Part shown: positions 53,649 to 64,000 of the stretch, in pieces | Layout: every line of letters starts with the position of its first letter | How positions within the stretch are numbered: the first letter of the stretch is position 1 | From: Dryomyza anilis | Taxonomy: Eukaryota; Arthropoda; Insecta; Diptera; Dryomyzidae | Assembly (NCBI GenBank): GCA_951804985.1 | Contig: OX638136.1 | Coordinates: 2,917,852 to 2,981,851, forward strand | Length of the DNA: 64,000 bases | Reading direction: 5' to 3' | Notes under the pieces: model-generated | The model's input: only the letters and a program-made list of their open reading frames with translations | Told to the model about the DNA's origin: nothing | Databases searched by the model: none | Made by a program: the position numbers and the translations under genes

Positions 53649-55552
53649 TTATGTTATTAAAAAGTTATACGAATTTACAATACAAGTATTAGGAATGAAG
53701 TGTAATTAATTTGTAATCGAAATTAAGTTTTTTTTGTTCAGATTGACATAACGTTTAATTATGTGTAATAATTATTATATTGTCTAGCAGAATCTGTCAA
53801 ATTTACAATAAATTATGTTTCAAAGAAAACATAAAATTTTAATTCTTGGCAGTTTACTTGGTAAAAACTAGATATGTTTCAAAACAAACAGAAAATAATA
53901 TTAAATTTACGTTAAGCAACATTTTCTATCTATGTCTCTTTTGCCATCGTTTGAACATATTGATTGTTAAAAACAACCAACAAAACTAAATTAAATTTAA
54001 ATAAATGTATTCTTGCGTTTGAAGTTTGATTGGGTCCTTTAAACATACTAATGTTTGAAAACAAACAAAAATAAAATTTAATGTCATTAAAAGTATTCTG
54101 CAAGACTCTTGTATATAAAGTTGACACTCGGTGACATGCATTTTCTACCAACTTGTCTTGATGTTTGTTAAGAGAACATTTTGAACATTTTGTTCGTATC
54201 GGTAATAATTTTGTCATTTGTAAAATAAATGAATATACAAATTGTGTTACAAAAAGTACAAAAGTTGAAATAATATCAAAGTATAATATAAAATTAAATA
54301 GTTCCTGAATGTTTGTCTATAATTATTGTGAAAATCTGACACGGATTTTAATCAAAAAACCACAACTACAAAAATCAGTGCTTCGATTTTGAAATAGAAT
54401 TCGACATGGTTTCTTTACAATAGCCTCCGCGAATTATTTTCCTACGCGATGTGCTGTACAGAGACTAACGTTGTACTGTTACAGTACCAAATACAAAGCG
54501 AATACAAATCGACTGCTGCAGCTATTGTAAATTCATTGATGGCGGTCACATGGAGTTTTATTTTATATTAAAAATTGAATATTTGTATGTCTATTTAAAT
54601 ATTATAAATGTCTTTGCATCATGTTAATAAAAATTAATAAAAAAAGGAACAAATAATTTTTATTTTTTTTTAAGGATGTCTATTTTGCTTGGCAGCGTAG
54701 AGTATATATTTACGGCATTTTGTTCCCGATTTCGTAACGTAACAACGTAATGTAACCTTTCATTGACGAAAACCTGCCTGTTATATGAATTTTTCCACAG
54801 GATAACGATAATTACACTTATGGGACGAGGTACAAAAAAAGTAGTTTCATGTCAAAATGGTTGACTTATTGGACTGACTTTCATGTAGTCGAGACCCAAA
54901 TTCTATATAAAATTTGTGGGAGCATTTAAAAATGATGATAAGCCAGAATAAAGTGGGAATTTTAATTTCAATAATTTAATTAGATTTAATGAAAGTAATG
55001 AAAATGAAACAATTAGTAAATATTTTTTTTTTTTGGGCGAGTTGTGACCGATCACAACAAATTATACATTTTCACTATGATGCATTGCTTCTCGAATTCC
55101 ATCATTTGTGATATCGGCAAGTGTTTCCTTGTGCATATGCTGCGATGGGTATTTTAACTACGCTCGATGTACCAATTATCCAATTAATCCGGATTAAACT
55201 ATGTACCACCGTTGCACAGTTACCTTCAAAATCTATGTCGAGACACACTCTTCAAGGAACACTTTTTCTTCTTCTACGCCATCGTGAAGCCATCTGCATA
55301 ATGGACAGTACCCAGTAACAATCCTATATGCACTAAGAAAACAAAGATGTTTACCAGAATATCACAACCGCAAATATCAAAATTTAAATAGATAGTTGCA
55401 GTAAGACTTTCATAAACAGCTTGTTTCCTTAGTGTACATAATTTTTTAATTACATTTTTTTGTTTGTATTGTAATTCATAATTTTTGATAATTTGTGTAA
55501 AATCAGTTTCAGCAATTTTGCGTCTTCTACTTCGGTTTAATTTATATATAAA
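53649..55552. other. AT-rich region without recognised gene
   Basis: About 1.9 kb. 53815-54090 has three diverged copies of a segment beginning ATGTTTCAAA with AAAACA following. 55050-55320 is more balanced in composition and has a 65-residue frame on plus (55121-55318) of no recognised kind. No gene assigned. Confidence 0.4.
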
Positions 55553-57132
55553 ATGAGGAGAAGTAAAGCAGTTCGTGCTGCGGCTGATGCTATTTTAGAG
55601 CATTCACTTCTGTATGATGGTAGTTGTATTAATGAAATTGACAACCTAACCATAGAAGCCCCGCCGACAACTATTTCAATTGATGTTTCTGATATGAATA
55701 TGTCATGGAACGACTCATCAATTGATGATGAGCATACTGAAACAGATTGGTTATATACAAGCGATACGGATGATTTGGATGACAGTGATGAAGATGAAAA
55801 TAAGAATTCCGATAATGAACAGTCGCCCATAAATATAAAAACTCTAAGCGAATTAATTGCAGAATGGACGATTGAATATTATATAACCTCAAGAGCTTTA
55901 AATAAGCTCATACAAATTTTGGGAAACTGTGCACCAAATTTAAATTTCCCAAAAAAAGTAAAACAATAAAGGAGACTCCTGTAAAAGCTCCCGTTGTTGA
56001 TATGGACAGCGGAGAATACCTGTATTATGGTTTGCATCGTGGCTTAATTGACTTCCTTCAAAAATATTACCATGACAGTGAAGTTATAAAAATAGATTTT
56101 AATGTGAATGAGTTACCGCTGGCAAAAAGTTCCAAAAGCCAAATATGGCTAATTTTAGCGAATGTGGTTGGAAGTGGTGATGTTTTTTTGGTCGGTGTAT
56201 ATTCCGGATATGAAAAACCTATAAATTGTGATAATTAGTTAAGAGAATTCGTGCAGGAATTGAAAGAACTATGTACTAATGGGCTCGTAATTGAGTAAAA
56301 AAAGTATTGTATCCGGCCAAGAGCATTCATTTTCGATGCACCGGCAAAAGCATTTGCAAGAATGAACTTGTTATCCAAACAAACGTCTTCTGCATTTGCA
56401 CGAAAGCCAAGAGACACCAGTGAGCTCGAAAGATGGATAGTCACTGAACTCCGGCATTTTTTGCTGAATACTGGTCCGTATGTTTTACGAGCAATTAGAA
56501 TACTTTTGTGTAAAGAGCATACAAAACAAAATTCTGATTTTGCTCAAAATTTGCTAAATTCTTTTGTGAGTGATACTTCTGAACTTTATGCGCAATCATT
56601 TCTCACATACAATTTCCACTCTTTAACATATTTGGCTCAGGAAGCAAAAATATATGGCTCTTTGGAGGAAGTTAGCGTGTATAAGTTTGAAAATTATTTT
56701 CAGGAACTAAAGAAATGCCTTTAAAATGGAACAAAAGTTGCAACGCAAGTCTTCAATAGAGTTTCCGAGCGAACAAAATTGAGCAAAAAAAGCAACGTTA
56801 TGCCAATTTTTAATAAAACAAACATATCCATAAAAAATATTAAATTGTCCATAAAATACCCTGACGAATTTTATGCTATAGGCACCGATATTTTTAAAAT
56901 ATTCGAATTTTCAGAAGAGTGTGGACAACTAAATATAAAAAGTCGTAAAGTCAAAAAACTCATAAATTTTTTACAAAATCCAATTTCCTCCAAACTTCTG
57001 AATATACAATTTTCGAATCAAATTGATTTGTCTGATGATATATTCATACATAATATCATTGAACTAAATGAAAAAATGATTGTATATACATATGAAGACA
57101 GTTCTTTTTACTTCATACCTTTAATTAATTGA
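55553..57132 (+). pseudogene. Decayed DNA-transposon protein (tnp2-like transposase family, tentative)
   Basis: Four collinear pieces. 55553-55969: acidic N-terminus, then LSELIAEWTIEYYITSRALN and LIQILGNCAPNLNFPKK. 56002-56238: GEYLYYGLHRGLIDFLQKYY, ELPLAKSSKSQIWLILANVV, FLVGVYSGYEKP. 56239-56724: FDAPAKAFARMNLLSKQTSS, then TSELERWIVTELRHFLLNTG, LYAQSFLTYNFHSLTYLAQE, VYKFENYFQELKK. 56779-57132: C-terminal part ending YTYEDSSFYFIPLIN. This order matches a transposase-like protein family found repeatedly in insect and cnidarian genomes. The jump after FDAPAKAFAR removes the expected cysteine-rich and catalytic middle. Stops at about 56237, 56296 and 56722. I am fairly sure of the family likeness, unsure of its superfamily. 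Confidence 0.5.
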
Positions 57133-57283
57133 GGTTATATTTATTTATTTTATTTATATTATAACCTAAATGAATTAAAGGAATGAAGTACAAAGAACTG
57201 TCTTCATATGAATATACAATCATTTTTTCATTTAGTTCAATGATATTATTTATAACTTCTTTATCAATGTGATTCGAAAATTG
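57007..57283. repeat. Palindrome over the 3' end of the transposase-like gene
   Basis: 57007-57140 and 57150-57283 are imperfect inverted copies; ATTGAACTAAATGAAAAAAT at about 57058 and TATATACATATGAAGACAGT at about 57082 recur inverted at about 57215-57240 and 57195. The centre is near 57145. The left arm contains the last 45 codons of the gene. Confidence 0.75.
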
Positions 57284-57705
57284 GATGTGGTATGAAAATT
57301 ATTCATATGAAAGAATTGTAGCCACTACCACGTTTATATTTTTTCGCAATCTCTCAAAATAATAAAATATATGCAGGAAATAAAACGTTTCTCCACTATC
57401 TCTGCTTACATATAAAATATTTGTTGCTCAAAAACATAAGGGCGCCATCTGTTTTGAAATAATGAAATAATATCAATATAACAATATAACAAAAAAAGTT
57501 GTTAAATTTTCTTCAATTTACGATTTCTCATTATTACGTATATTTAATTCAATACAATTAAAAGCTTCGTCGGCTGAGTTTCAATTAAAAATTAATGGCA
57601 TTGTTTAATTTTTTTGTTTATTTACACAGTTTTTCATTTATGTGTATGAAATATAATATAACTTTAAGCCTCTAATTCATTGCGCTTAGATAATGTCTAA
57701 GGATT
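57284..57705. other. AT-rich intergenic stretch
   Basis: Between the transposase-like gene and the next reading frame. No feature beyond possible promoter sequence for the downstream gene. Confidence 0.4.
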
Positions 57706-59070
57706 ATGTCTTTGGACTATGAGGAAATGATTTCAGACCACGAGTTTAAGCCAATACATGGGATAAAACGCCTGCTTCCCACAGCACCACCAGCATCGTC
57801 TATGGAGCAACATGCTGCTACTCATAAATGGGCTAAAATAGTCCGCATTGCTCCTGCTGTAACCCCGTCCCGTGACTTTCGCATTACTCCTGTAATAACA
57901 CCGTCGCATTCGCAAAATAATGTGGACATATGCTCAGCAGCACAATTCTCTAAAGACATATCTAAACATCAATGGGCTAAAATAGTGCGCATAGCTCCTG
58001 CGGCAACCCCGACGCAATCAAAAAATGACTTTCGTATTAATCCTGTGATAACACCGTCACATTCGCAACATAGTGTCGAAATACGCTCACCAGCACCATT
58101 AATTCGCTTGACTCCTACGGTAATGCCGTCACAATCGCAAAAAGATGACGTGCACATTATTCCTGCAGCAACGGCTCATTCTCAACACGTCATCCGTTCA
58201 GATTCACCTACCTGTTTCTCCAGAGCTCCTCCAGCTAATTCGAAGGAAATCCCGATAAACATTAACAAGTTTTTGGTGCATGGAATAAAAAATATTACAT
58301 CGCATTGTATTCAAATTCAAAAAGAAGTGGAAACTCTACGTGCAGAAAGAAATGATGTCAAAAAATTAGTGAATATATTGGAAAAGCATTGGTACTATAT
58401 AATTTAATTATTTTAAATATATTATAACTAACAAAAAATCCATATCAGACAGAATACTTGTATAGTATTATGAATAAAGGTGACATGCAATGTGTTACAA
58501 GAGTGTGGGCCATCACGCTTACAGACAACGCTGCCAACGATTTTGTTTGGAAGGGGCGAAAAGGCATAAAAAATATTACATCGCATTGTATTCAAATTCA
58601 AAAAGAACTGGAACCTCTACGTGCAGAAAGAAATGATGTCAAAAAATTAGTGAATATATTGGAAAAGCATTGGTACTATATAATTTAATTATTTTAAATA
58701 TATTATAACTAACAAAAAATCCATATCAGACAGAATACTTGTATAGTATTATGAATAAAGGTGACATGCAATGTGTTACAAGAGTGTGGGCCAGCACGCT
58801 TACAGACAACGCTGCCAACGATTTTGTTTGGAAGGGGCGAAAAGGCATTACCCGTGAACCAGTGATATATTTCAAATTTACTGAAATACTCAAAAGTAAA
58901 TAGTTAAAGAGCTTCAAAACGTACTTTTTATTTTTTTTATGAACTATTATTTTCAGAATGTTTTCTACATATATTTAAAACGCAAGACAAGTTCGATGCT
59001 ATATGCATGAAATTTTTTAATTATGCACACGACCGGAAACGAAAACAAGATATTGCGAAAATTCGTAATA
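57706..59070 (+). CDS. DUF4806-like protein gene, apparently spliced, exon partly duplicated
   Basis: 57706-58407: 233 residues, start at TTG/ATG-poor context (SLDYEEMISDHEFKPIHGIK follows), with two copies of a KWAKIVRIAPAVTPS repeat (about residues 40 and 90), several ITPSHSQ repeats and a C-terminal coiled coil (HCIQIQKEVETLRAERNDVK). A downstream segment reads VTRVWAITLTDNAANDFVWK then GRKGITREPVIYFKFTEILK to 58895. A GT-AG intron at 58896-58956 keeps frame into CFLHIFKTQDKFDAICMKFF and NYAHDRKRKQ (exon 58957-59070, followed by GTAAGT). The W-x-GRKG and FxxAHDRKRK pattern resembles DUF4806. How the first exon joins the second is unclear; the obvious donor gives a stop. Confidence 0.5.
58285..58846 (+). 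repeat. Direct tandem duplication, 281-base unit
   Basis: 58285-58565 and 58566-58846 are nearly identical (ATAAAAAATATTACATCGCA to GGCGAAAAGGC). The unit covers the coiled-coil end of the first exon, the presumed intron and most of the next exon of the DUF4806-like gene. Confidence 0.9.
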
Positions 59071-59218
59071 GTAAGTATTATATGCTTGTTAAATTGGTTT
59101 TTATTTCTGGTCCACTTACGCAATTGGTTTTTGGTTCTCGTTATGTTTTTCACTGTTGCTGTTGAGACTCTATTAACGTTTCCCTTTTTTTATGTTGTTT
59201 TAATTTTTCTTTAGAGCA

Positions 59219-59743
59219 AACATGATAATTGCCTTGTCATGCTCTTATCATGTTCGCCATAGCAGTGTTACCATTATCTAAACACTCAATGGCCCCGATC
59301 ATAGCTACATTAGTTGTTTCTTATAAGGAAATTTCTAGCGGGAAATGATCGGGATATAATGAAAATACCATTTTTATTTTTTATTAAACGGAAACTATCA
59401 GAATTAGCTTAACATTATTTTGAACATATTTTTATTATGATATTATGATTATTATGATAAATGATCATTTTATCATATGCAGTTTTAAATATTAAATCCA
59501 TTTAATAAAAATCATTAAATTATGTGGAGAGTAATAATAAACAGCAGCAGTATATATAAACTATTTTAAATAATGAAATGGGGAATTACCCGATCAATGC
59601 ATGATAATGGCCTGAGGTGAGTACATGATCAGGCCACTGCGTTACAAGCATATCGTGACCATGATTTGTTACCTCGTTTGGTCCTCGTCATAACCCGATC
59701 AGTTCATGACCATGGCCCTACCCAAATTTCTACTTGGGAAGCT
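59219..59743. repeat. Dispersed repeat related to 39820-40037
   Basis: 59219-59345 is an inverted match of 39836-39975. AAATTTCTAGCGGGAA at about 59329 and AAATTTCTACTTGGGAA at about 59727 are direct repeats 400 bases apart that may mark element borders. GATCAGTTCATGACCATGGC at about 59697 is a related word. No coding content. Confidence 0.45.
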
Positions 59744-60160
59744 ACAATATCGCCTGCACCAAATTTGATTGTCTATCTAATGAATGAAAAGTCTTTGTTT
59801 AAAGACTCGCAAGTCTATTTTGAATATGCGCAAACCGAGTGTTAACAAGGTGAGTTTTAAACGCTTTTTATGAGCTATACTTTTCACTCAAAAACTTACA
59901 GATGGCACTAAGAAATCTCGATCACTCTCATCAACAGCATCTCAACAGCAGCCTTATTATCATCAGATACCTCATCAGCTTCCGCATCATCATCAGCAGT
60001 CGGATCATACACTTAGTCGCATTATCGTCATCATCAGAAGCAGTAACATCATCAGAAGCCTCACCATCAGCAGTCGCAGCATAATCAGCAGTCTCACCAG
60101 TAGCATCGTCATCAGCAGTCGCACCATCAGGAGTCCCATCATAATTCGCATTGTAAATTT
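59744..60160 (+). other. Possible exon with CAT/CAG-rich (His/Gln) coding
   Basis: 59749-59834 is open and reads SPAPNLIVYLMNEKSLFKDS then QVYFEYAQTEC. AACAAG|GTGAGT at 59848 and CTTACAG at 59900 look like a 52-base intron. After it, one frame reads DGTKKSRSLSSTASQQQPYY and HQIPHQLPHHHQQSDHTL; the CAT and CAG triplets continue to 60150 but change frame twice. Could be the last exon of the preceding DUF4806-like gene or a decayed His/Gln-rich gene. Uncertain. Confidence 0.35.
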
Positions 60161-60560
60161 TTGTTAATTTACTATTGTTTAACGTACTATTGTTTTACTA
60201 GTGCATGTTAATTTTGTTCCTTATTATTATAAAACACTTTAATTTGTTAAAAACATCTGCATCTATAAGTTCAATTAACTAATGCATATTAATATTGTTC
60301 TTTATTATTATAAAACTCACTAATTTGTTTAAACTTCCACATATACAAGTTTAATTTTCTAATTAATATTAATATTGCTCCATATAATTATAAAACACTT
60401 TAATTAGTTAAATCTATAATTTTAAACATTGTACGCATTTTAAAATAACCATTTATATGTTAATATTGCTCTTTATTGTTATAAAATAATTTAATTTGTT
60501 AATAAAAATACGCAACTAATAAGTTAAAACACTTTAATAAACAAAAAAAAAGTAAAAACA
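60161..60560. repeat. Degenerate AT-rich tandem repeat, about 80-base unit
   Basis: TTAATATTG(T/C)TC, TATTATTATAAAAC and TTTAATTTGTTAA recur at about 60206, 60285, 60365 and 60455, giving about four diverged units. Confidence 0.6.
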
Positions 60561-60944
60561 ACACAAAAATTCCTTCGTTTTTATTGTCATTAAGTTTCTT
60601 TTGAATCAGCTTTACTTCAGAGCTTCCTTTAATATTCTGTGCCATTCTGAAACAAATATGTCATCAGATTTGCTTCACATCGTTTTTGATTGGCTGGTTT
60701 CAAAATATTTTATCAATTTTGATTGGCTGATTTTAAAATATTTTCAGTTTTGCTCTCTTTGTTTTTAGATTTTTTCTTTCAGGCACAGTTCAGAAAAATA
60801 GGAAAGAACTCTGTGTTTCCTTTAGTCTGATTTCACCACTATTTAATTTCGAAATCGGAACCAACCTCGCACTCATTTATCAGAGTTGTCTAACGTGTAG
60901 TTCCGAAATAGTTCAAAATTACGACAGAACGAATCACTGGGTAT
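60561..60944. other. Unassigned stretch before F1 copy B
   Basis: Contains two copies of TTTGATTGGCTG about 35 bases apart (60687 and 60719). No gene seen. Confidence 0.4.
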
Positions 60945-61030
60945 AAGTGATTATTTTTAAGTTGTTATTTAAATAAATAAAGTTAATTAATACTAGTTAA
61001 AACCAAATATTAGTGTGTTTTAATTTTGTA

Positions 61031-61725
61031 GGGGAGTCCGGGGCTAAGTCGACATCGGGCAAAATCAACTTTTGCTTTAAAACGCGAGATCAACTTCAAA
61101 TTGATACTGTACACGTAATATTAGGTGCCACTGTTACCAAAGAAGAGAAATCCATTTTCCTTTCTTAAACTTCAGTTTTTATGTAATAAAATGTGGTTTT
61201 GACTCCAAAAGTTACATATTGATAACGCAGTAAACTTGTACTTGCCATTAAAGTTTTGATTATTTATATATTTTGTTGTCAGTTTTATGTAGTAAGGGGT
61301 TCACTTATCATATCGTGTTGATTTTTATTTTATTTTTCCATTCAATTCGCATTTTTATGCCAATAATATTAGACAAAGTCTCGTGGGGTAAAGTCGACAC
61401 ATAAGCGTTCGGTCAAAGTAGATTCCGCGAAAATACAATTTATGAAACTTTTTGTTCTATGAGTTTTCCAAAATAGTCCATTCTTACAATATAAGTAGAC
61501 TTGCCAATCATTTGACCATGATTTAAGAAGTTATCGCAAAAAATAGATAAAATGTAAATAATATGAATAATGATCAAACAATTTCGCGGGACCAGAATAA
61601 AACAGCACGAATAGTTTTATCTTGGAATATATAATTCAATCAATTTGAAAGACATCAGCAAAAATGTGCATTCGCGGAAAAAGTGGGTAGTGTCGTCTTT
61701 ACCCCAGCTTTTTTTTAGAATCATG
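61031..61725. mobile_element. Short inverted-repeat element, copy B, right end lost
   Basis: Begins TAGGGGAGTCCGGGGCTAAG like 4654. It carries about 200 extra interior bases (61290-61500, including GGGGTAAAGTCGACAC) absent from copy A, and loses its right terminus in the deletion that joins it to gag. Confidence 0.75.
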
Positions 61726-61740
61726 TTTGATGTTGGACTA

Positions 61741-62620
61741 ATGGAAGAATTAGAGGTCCAAGGTATTGTTCTCGCGGAGCACGAATATGAAGTTGAATTT
61801 GCAGCATCGTCATCGAAAAACCTGCACACAGAGGAGAAAGTACACACCTAAATTTCGATATGAGCCAGTTGATCGGAGCTAAGCAGCAATCGTTTCAGAT
61901 AATGTCTCAAGAAAATTCTAAACAGTTTCAAGACGTTTCATGAAGCGCGAATTTCTAGAAAATTCCAACAAAATGAAACAGACACTTCAAAAAAATTCCA
62001 AACAGCTTGACGAAAATGAAACAGAAACTTCAAGAGAATTCCAATCAACTTAAAACGGAACTTCTGGAAACTTCTAACCAACATCAAGTAAACATGGAAC
62101 AACAAATGCAGGAACATTCGAAACAGCTTCTGGAAGTTTGTAATACTCTTCATGGCAAAGTTAATGAGCTTGAAGCGCATATAAATAACGTTGATAAGAA
62201 ATATAGACACATCGACAAAGAGTTCCAGGAAATAAAGAAAGATTTGCTCGTGTTGCAGAAAAATAGACCCACACTGCATGTTGTTAGTGGTACCAGGCTA
62301 AAATCGCCGATTTACGATGGAACCACAGCGTTCAAATTTTTCAATCTGCAATTTGAGACACAGCTCTAACACAGGAGACAGCAGATGCGTTTTTCCGACC
62401 GGCTCCATAGGCGCGTAGAATTGATGTGGAGAACGATGACTTATTTCAAATAGTGTGCGAAGCGGTAAAAGCAGGCAATAAATCCGAACACAGTGCTGCC
62501 AACCGTGATATCCAATTTAAAGGTAAATGCTATAACTGTGATACATATGGCACGTGATTGTCGTAAAAAACACAAGCGCGTATTAAATCAATTTACAAGG
62601 GAACCCAGATATGAACAACG
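61741..62620 (+). pseudogene. F1 gag, copy B
   Basis: 61741-61850: LMEELEVQGIVLAEHEYEVE with the rest of the SAP-like motif lost. 62007-62369: the coiled-coil repeats (one repeat shorter than copy A, out of frame at the start) and SPIYDGTTAFKFF. 62510-62590: the same split CCHC knuckle. The capsid gap between 62369 and 62510 is identical to copy A. Confidence 0.75.
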
Positions 62621-62679
62621 ACAGGATCATGTCGAATATTACAATAATTTTAAGCAATCTTTAAACTAAACACAGTTAG

Positions 62680-62990
62680 TTCTGCGGAGCACGATCTGAC
62701 TCCCATAACCGATTGCCCCAGCATCTCCATTTCACAAATTGCTCGGAAGTCAAATAGCTTAACTGCAACATTGAACACGTGAGCTTCACACTCAGTAATA
62801 AGAAGTAACCTTGTTAAGGACGTAGTAGAGCGGCAAATAGATATAAGATTACCAAGGAAATCACGATTGTTAGTACGACAGTTAAGCATGATTTTATAGT
62901 GGCGAAAATAGAAGACGAAATAATACTTGTCATGGCCTTCATGATAAGGAACGGTTTCACACTAGATATAACAAGAAAAATTAAATGGCA
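62680..62990 (+). pseudogene. F1 protease, copy B
   Basis: Same layout as copy A. The active site region reads LNT followed by a stop (TGA for GGA), with the Asp to Asn change shared with copy A, and a 3-base insertion (AGAAGT) near 62803. Confidence 0.7.
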
Positions 62991-63021
62991 AAATTAAATG
63001 AATATTGTGGATTATTGAAGC

Positions 63022-64000
63022 AACCCAAGTAACATAGTGGTAGGAAGAACACTTGTGGAGGCGGAGAAAGACAGAATTGTATCTATAGAGTTCTCAAATT
63101 TGGAAAACTCGTCAAAATTAATCAAAAAGAGGACAGTGATAAGACAGTGTCAAGAGGCATCAGCGATTATAAATTGTGAGTCAAATCAATCAAAGGACTA
63201 TGTCACACCGCAAATAAACAAACAATCTACTAACATGTTTATAAATGAATGGACGAAGGATTTGGCTGCCAAAGTAAAAAGTTAAGTGCAAAAGCTAATT
63301 GATAAATATTGGTGTATATTTGCAGACACTGGTGATTCTAACCCAATTCGTCAAGGACCAAGAAGGATACCACTTGCGAAAAGAGACGAAGTATCACATT
63401 TGGTTGAACAAATGGCGTCGTGGAACCATCGGAGAGCCCACGGAGTTCACTAGTAGTATTCGTGAAAAAGATGGACTATAGTACTCGGTTCTGCGTTGAT
63501 CACCGAAAACCTAATGATGTCACCAAGAAAGTTATTATAGTTATCCATTGCCCAGAATCGATGACACCTTGGATACACTATCTAATGCTAAGTGGTTTTC
63601 CACGTTGGACTTGCAAAACGGTAACTGTCAAGTAGAAATCGACAAGAGAGATAGAGAAGATGGATTATGTACATTTGAACTATGTAATGCCCCAGCCACA
63701 CTCAAGCGGTTAATGGAGCATGTATTGAAAGGTCTGCACTGGAAAACTTGCATGGTATACCCAGATGACATAATTGTCATGGGCAAGGACTTTAACGAGC
63801 ATCTAAGAAATTTAGAGTAACTATTCCTACGATTGCAAAATGCGGGTCTACAACTGGCGCAAAGAAATTCTCACTTTTCAAAAAAGAAGTCAAGAATCTG
63901 GGTCATCGAGTTACCACAGAAGGAGTGCATACCGAAGAAGATCAAATTGTTGTAGTAAAGGAGTGGCCCAGGCCGCAAAATCTACACGACCTACGAAGTT
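63022..64000 (+). pseudogene. F1 reverse transcriptase, copy B, partial
   Basis: Runs through the intact F2 target site (CAACCCAAGTAACATAG). 63037-63285: linker, ended by the TAA shared with most copies. 63420-63820: STRFCVDHRKPNDVT, STLDLQNGNCQVEID, FELCNAPATLKRLMEHV and MVYPDDIIVMG; NGYRQ has become NGNCQ. A TAA follows NLE, but the CGA that is TGA in the array is kept here (LRLQNAG). The window ends in the connection region. Confidence 0.82.

Larger units (their letters stand above)
60945..64000 (+). mobile_element. F1 copy B: gypsy element, truncated by the window edge
   Basis: Parallel to 4571-6809 plus 12064 onward, without the F2 insertion. The LTR part at 60945-61030 leads into the inverted-repeat element (61031-61725), then directly into gag at 61741; the LTR end, primer site and SAP-like gag start are deleted. 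Gag, protease and reverse transcriptase follow to the edge. Confidence 0.86.

Noticed and set aside
55121..55318. 65-codon plus frame at 55.1 kb
   Set aside because: No recognisable motif, unusual start, and the antisense frame is no better; left unassigned.
58390..58448. Intron joining the first DUF4806-like exon to the next
   Set aside because: The GTACTA donor at 58390 would produce a TGA at the join with either nearby acceptor, so I did not call it.

Overview
This window is AT-rich eukaryotic DNA, almost certainly from an insect and probably a fly. It is a graveyard of transposable elements: BEL/Pao and Ty3/gypsy LTR retrotransposons, three kinds of non-LTR retrotransposon, a hAT transposase, a piggyBac-type foldback and smaller inverted-repeat elements. 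I see no confident single-copy host gene, no tRNA or rRNA and no CRISPR. The fly assignment is inference from the mix of element families and a dispersed repeat of the kind common in fly intergenic DNA.

Layout. 1-4013 (minus): a decayed BEL/Pao element running off the left edge. 4516-6809: LTR end, tRNA-Leu-like primer site, gag and protease of a gypsy element called F1 here, with a short inverted-repeat element inside its LTR. 6810-12063: a structurally complete second gypsy element of mag type (F2), inserted into F1 with a CCAAG target duplication and itself hit by a solo F1 LTR. 12064-29096: a direct tandem array of four chimeric units, each joining the 3' part of F2 to the F1 segment that follows it. 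29097-32161: the rest of F1 (RNase H, integrase and an envelope-like remnant). 33540-35190: 5' end of a LOA-like LINE and a minus-strand gypsy RNase H piece. 35190-37972 and 49835-53060 (minus): two copies of an RTE-like LINE. 38606-39812: a foldback element flanked by TTAA. 41444-46070: a hAT transposase pseudogene split by a jockey/CR1-type LINE (42975-45930). 47099-49568: a short inverted-repeat element, a third gypsy fragment (F3) and a promoter-bearing F1 LTR piece. 53140-53648: a tandem repeat with splice-site-like signals. 55553-59070: a decayed transposase-like gene and a DUF4806-like, apparently spliced gene. 60945-64000: a second F1 copy (copy B).

History. Copy B carries the uninterrupted F1 sequence at the F2 insertion point, with one CCAAG, so it acts as an empty site and proves the nesting. 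The array is explained by one tandem duplication spanning the F2/F1 junction followed by unequal exchange: units 1 and 2 share one private deletion, and units 3 and 4 share others. F1 copies A and B share several defects (lost capsid, split zinc knuckle, protease Asp to Asn, YPDD in the reverse transcriptase), so both descend from an already defective source. Almost every coding region has stops or frameshifts. The longest open frames are the LINE reverse transcriptase at 43753-45834 and the F2 pol at 25197-27308.
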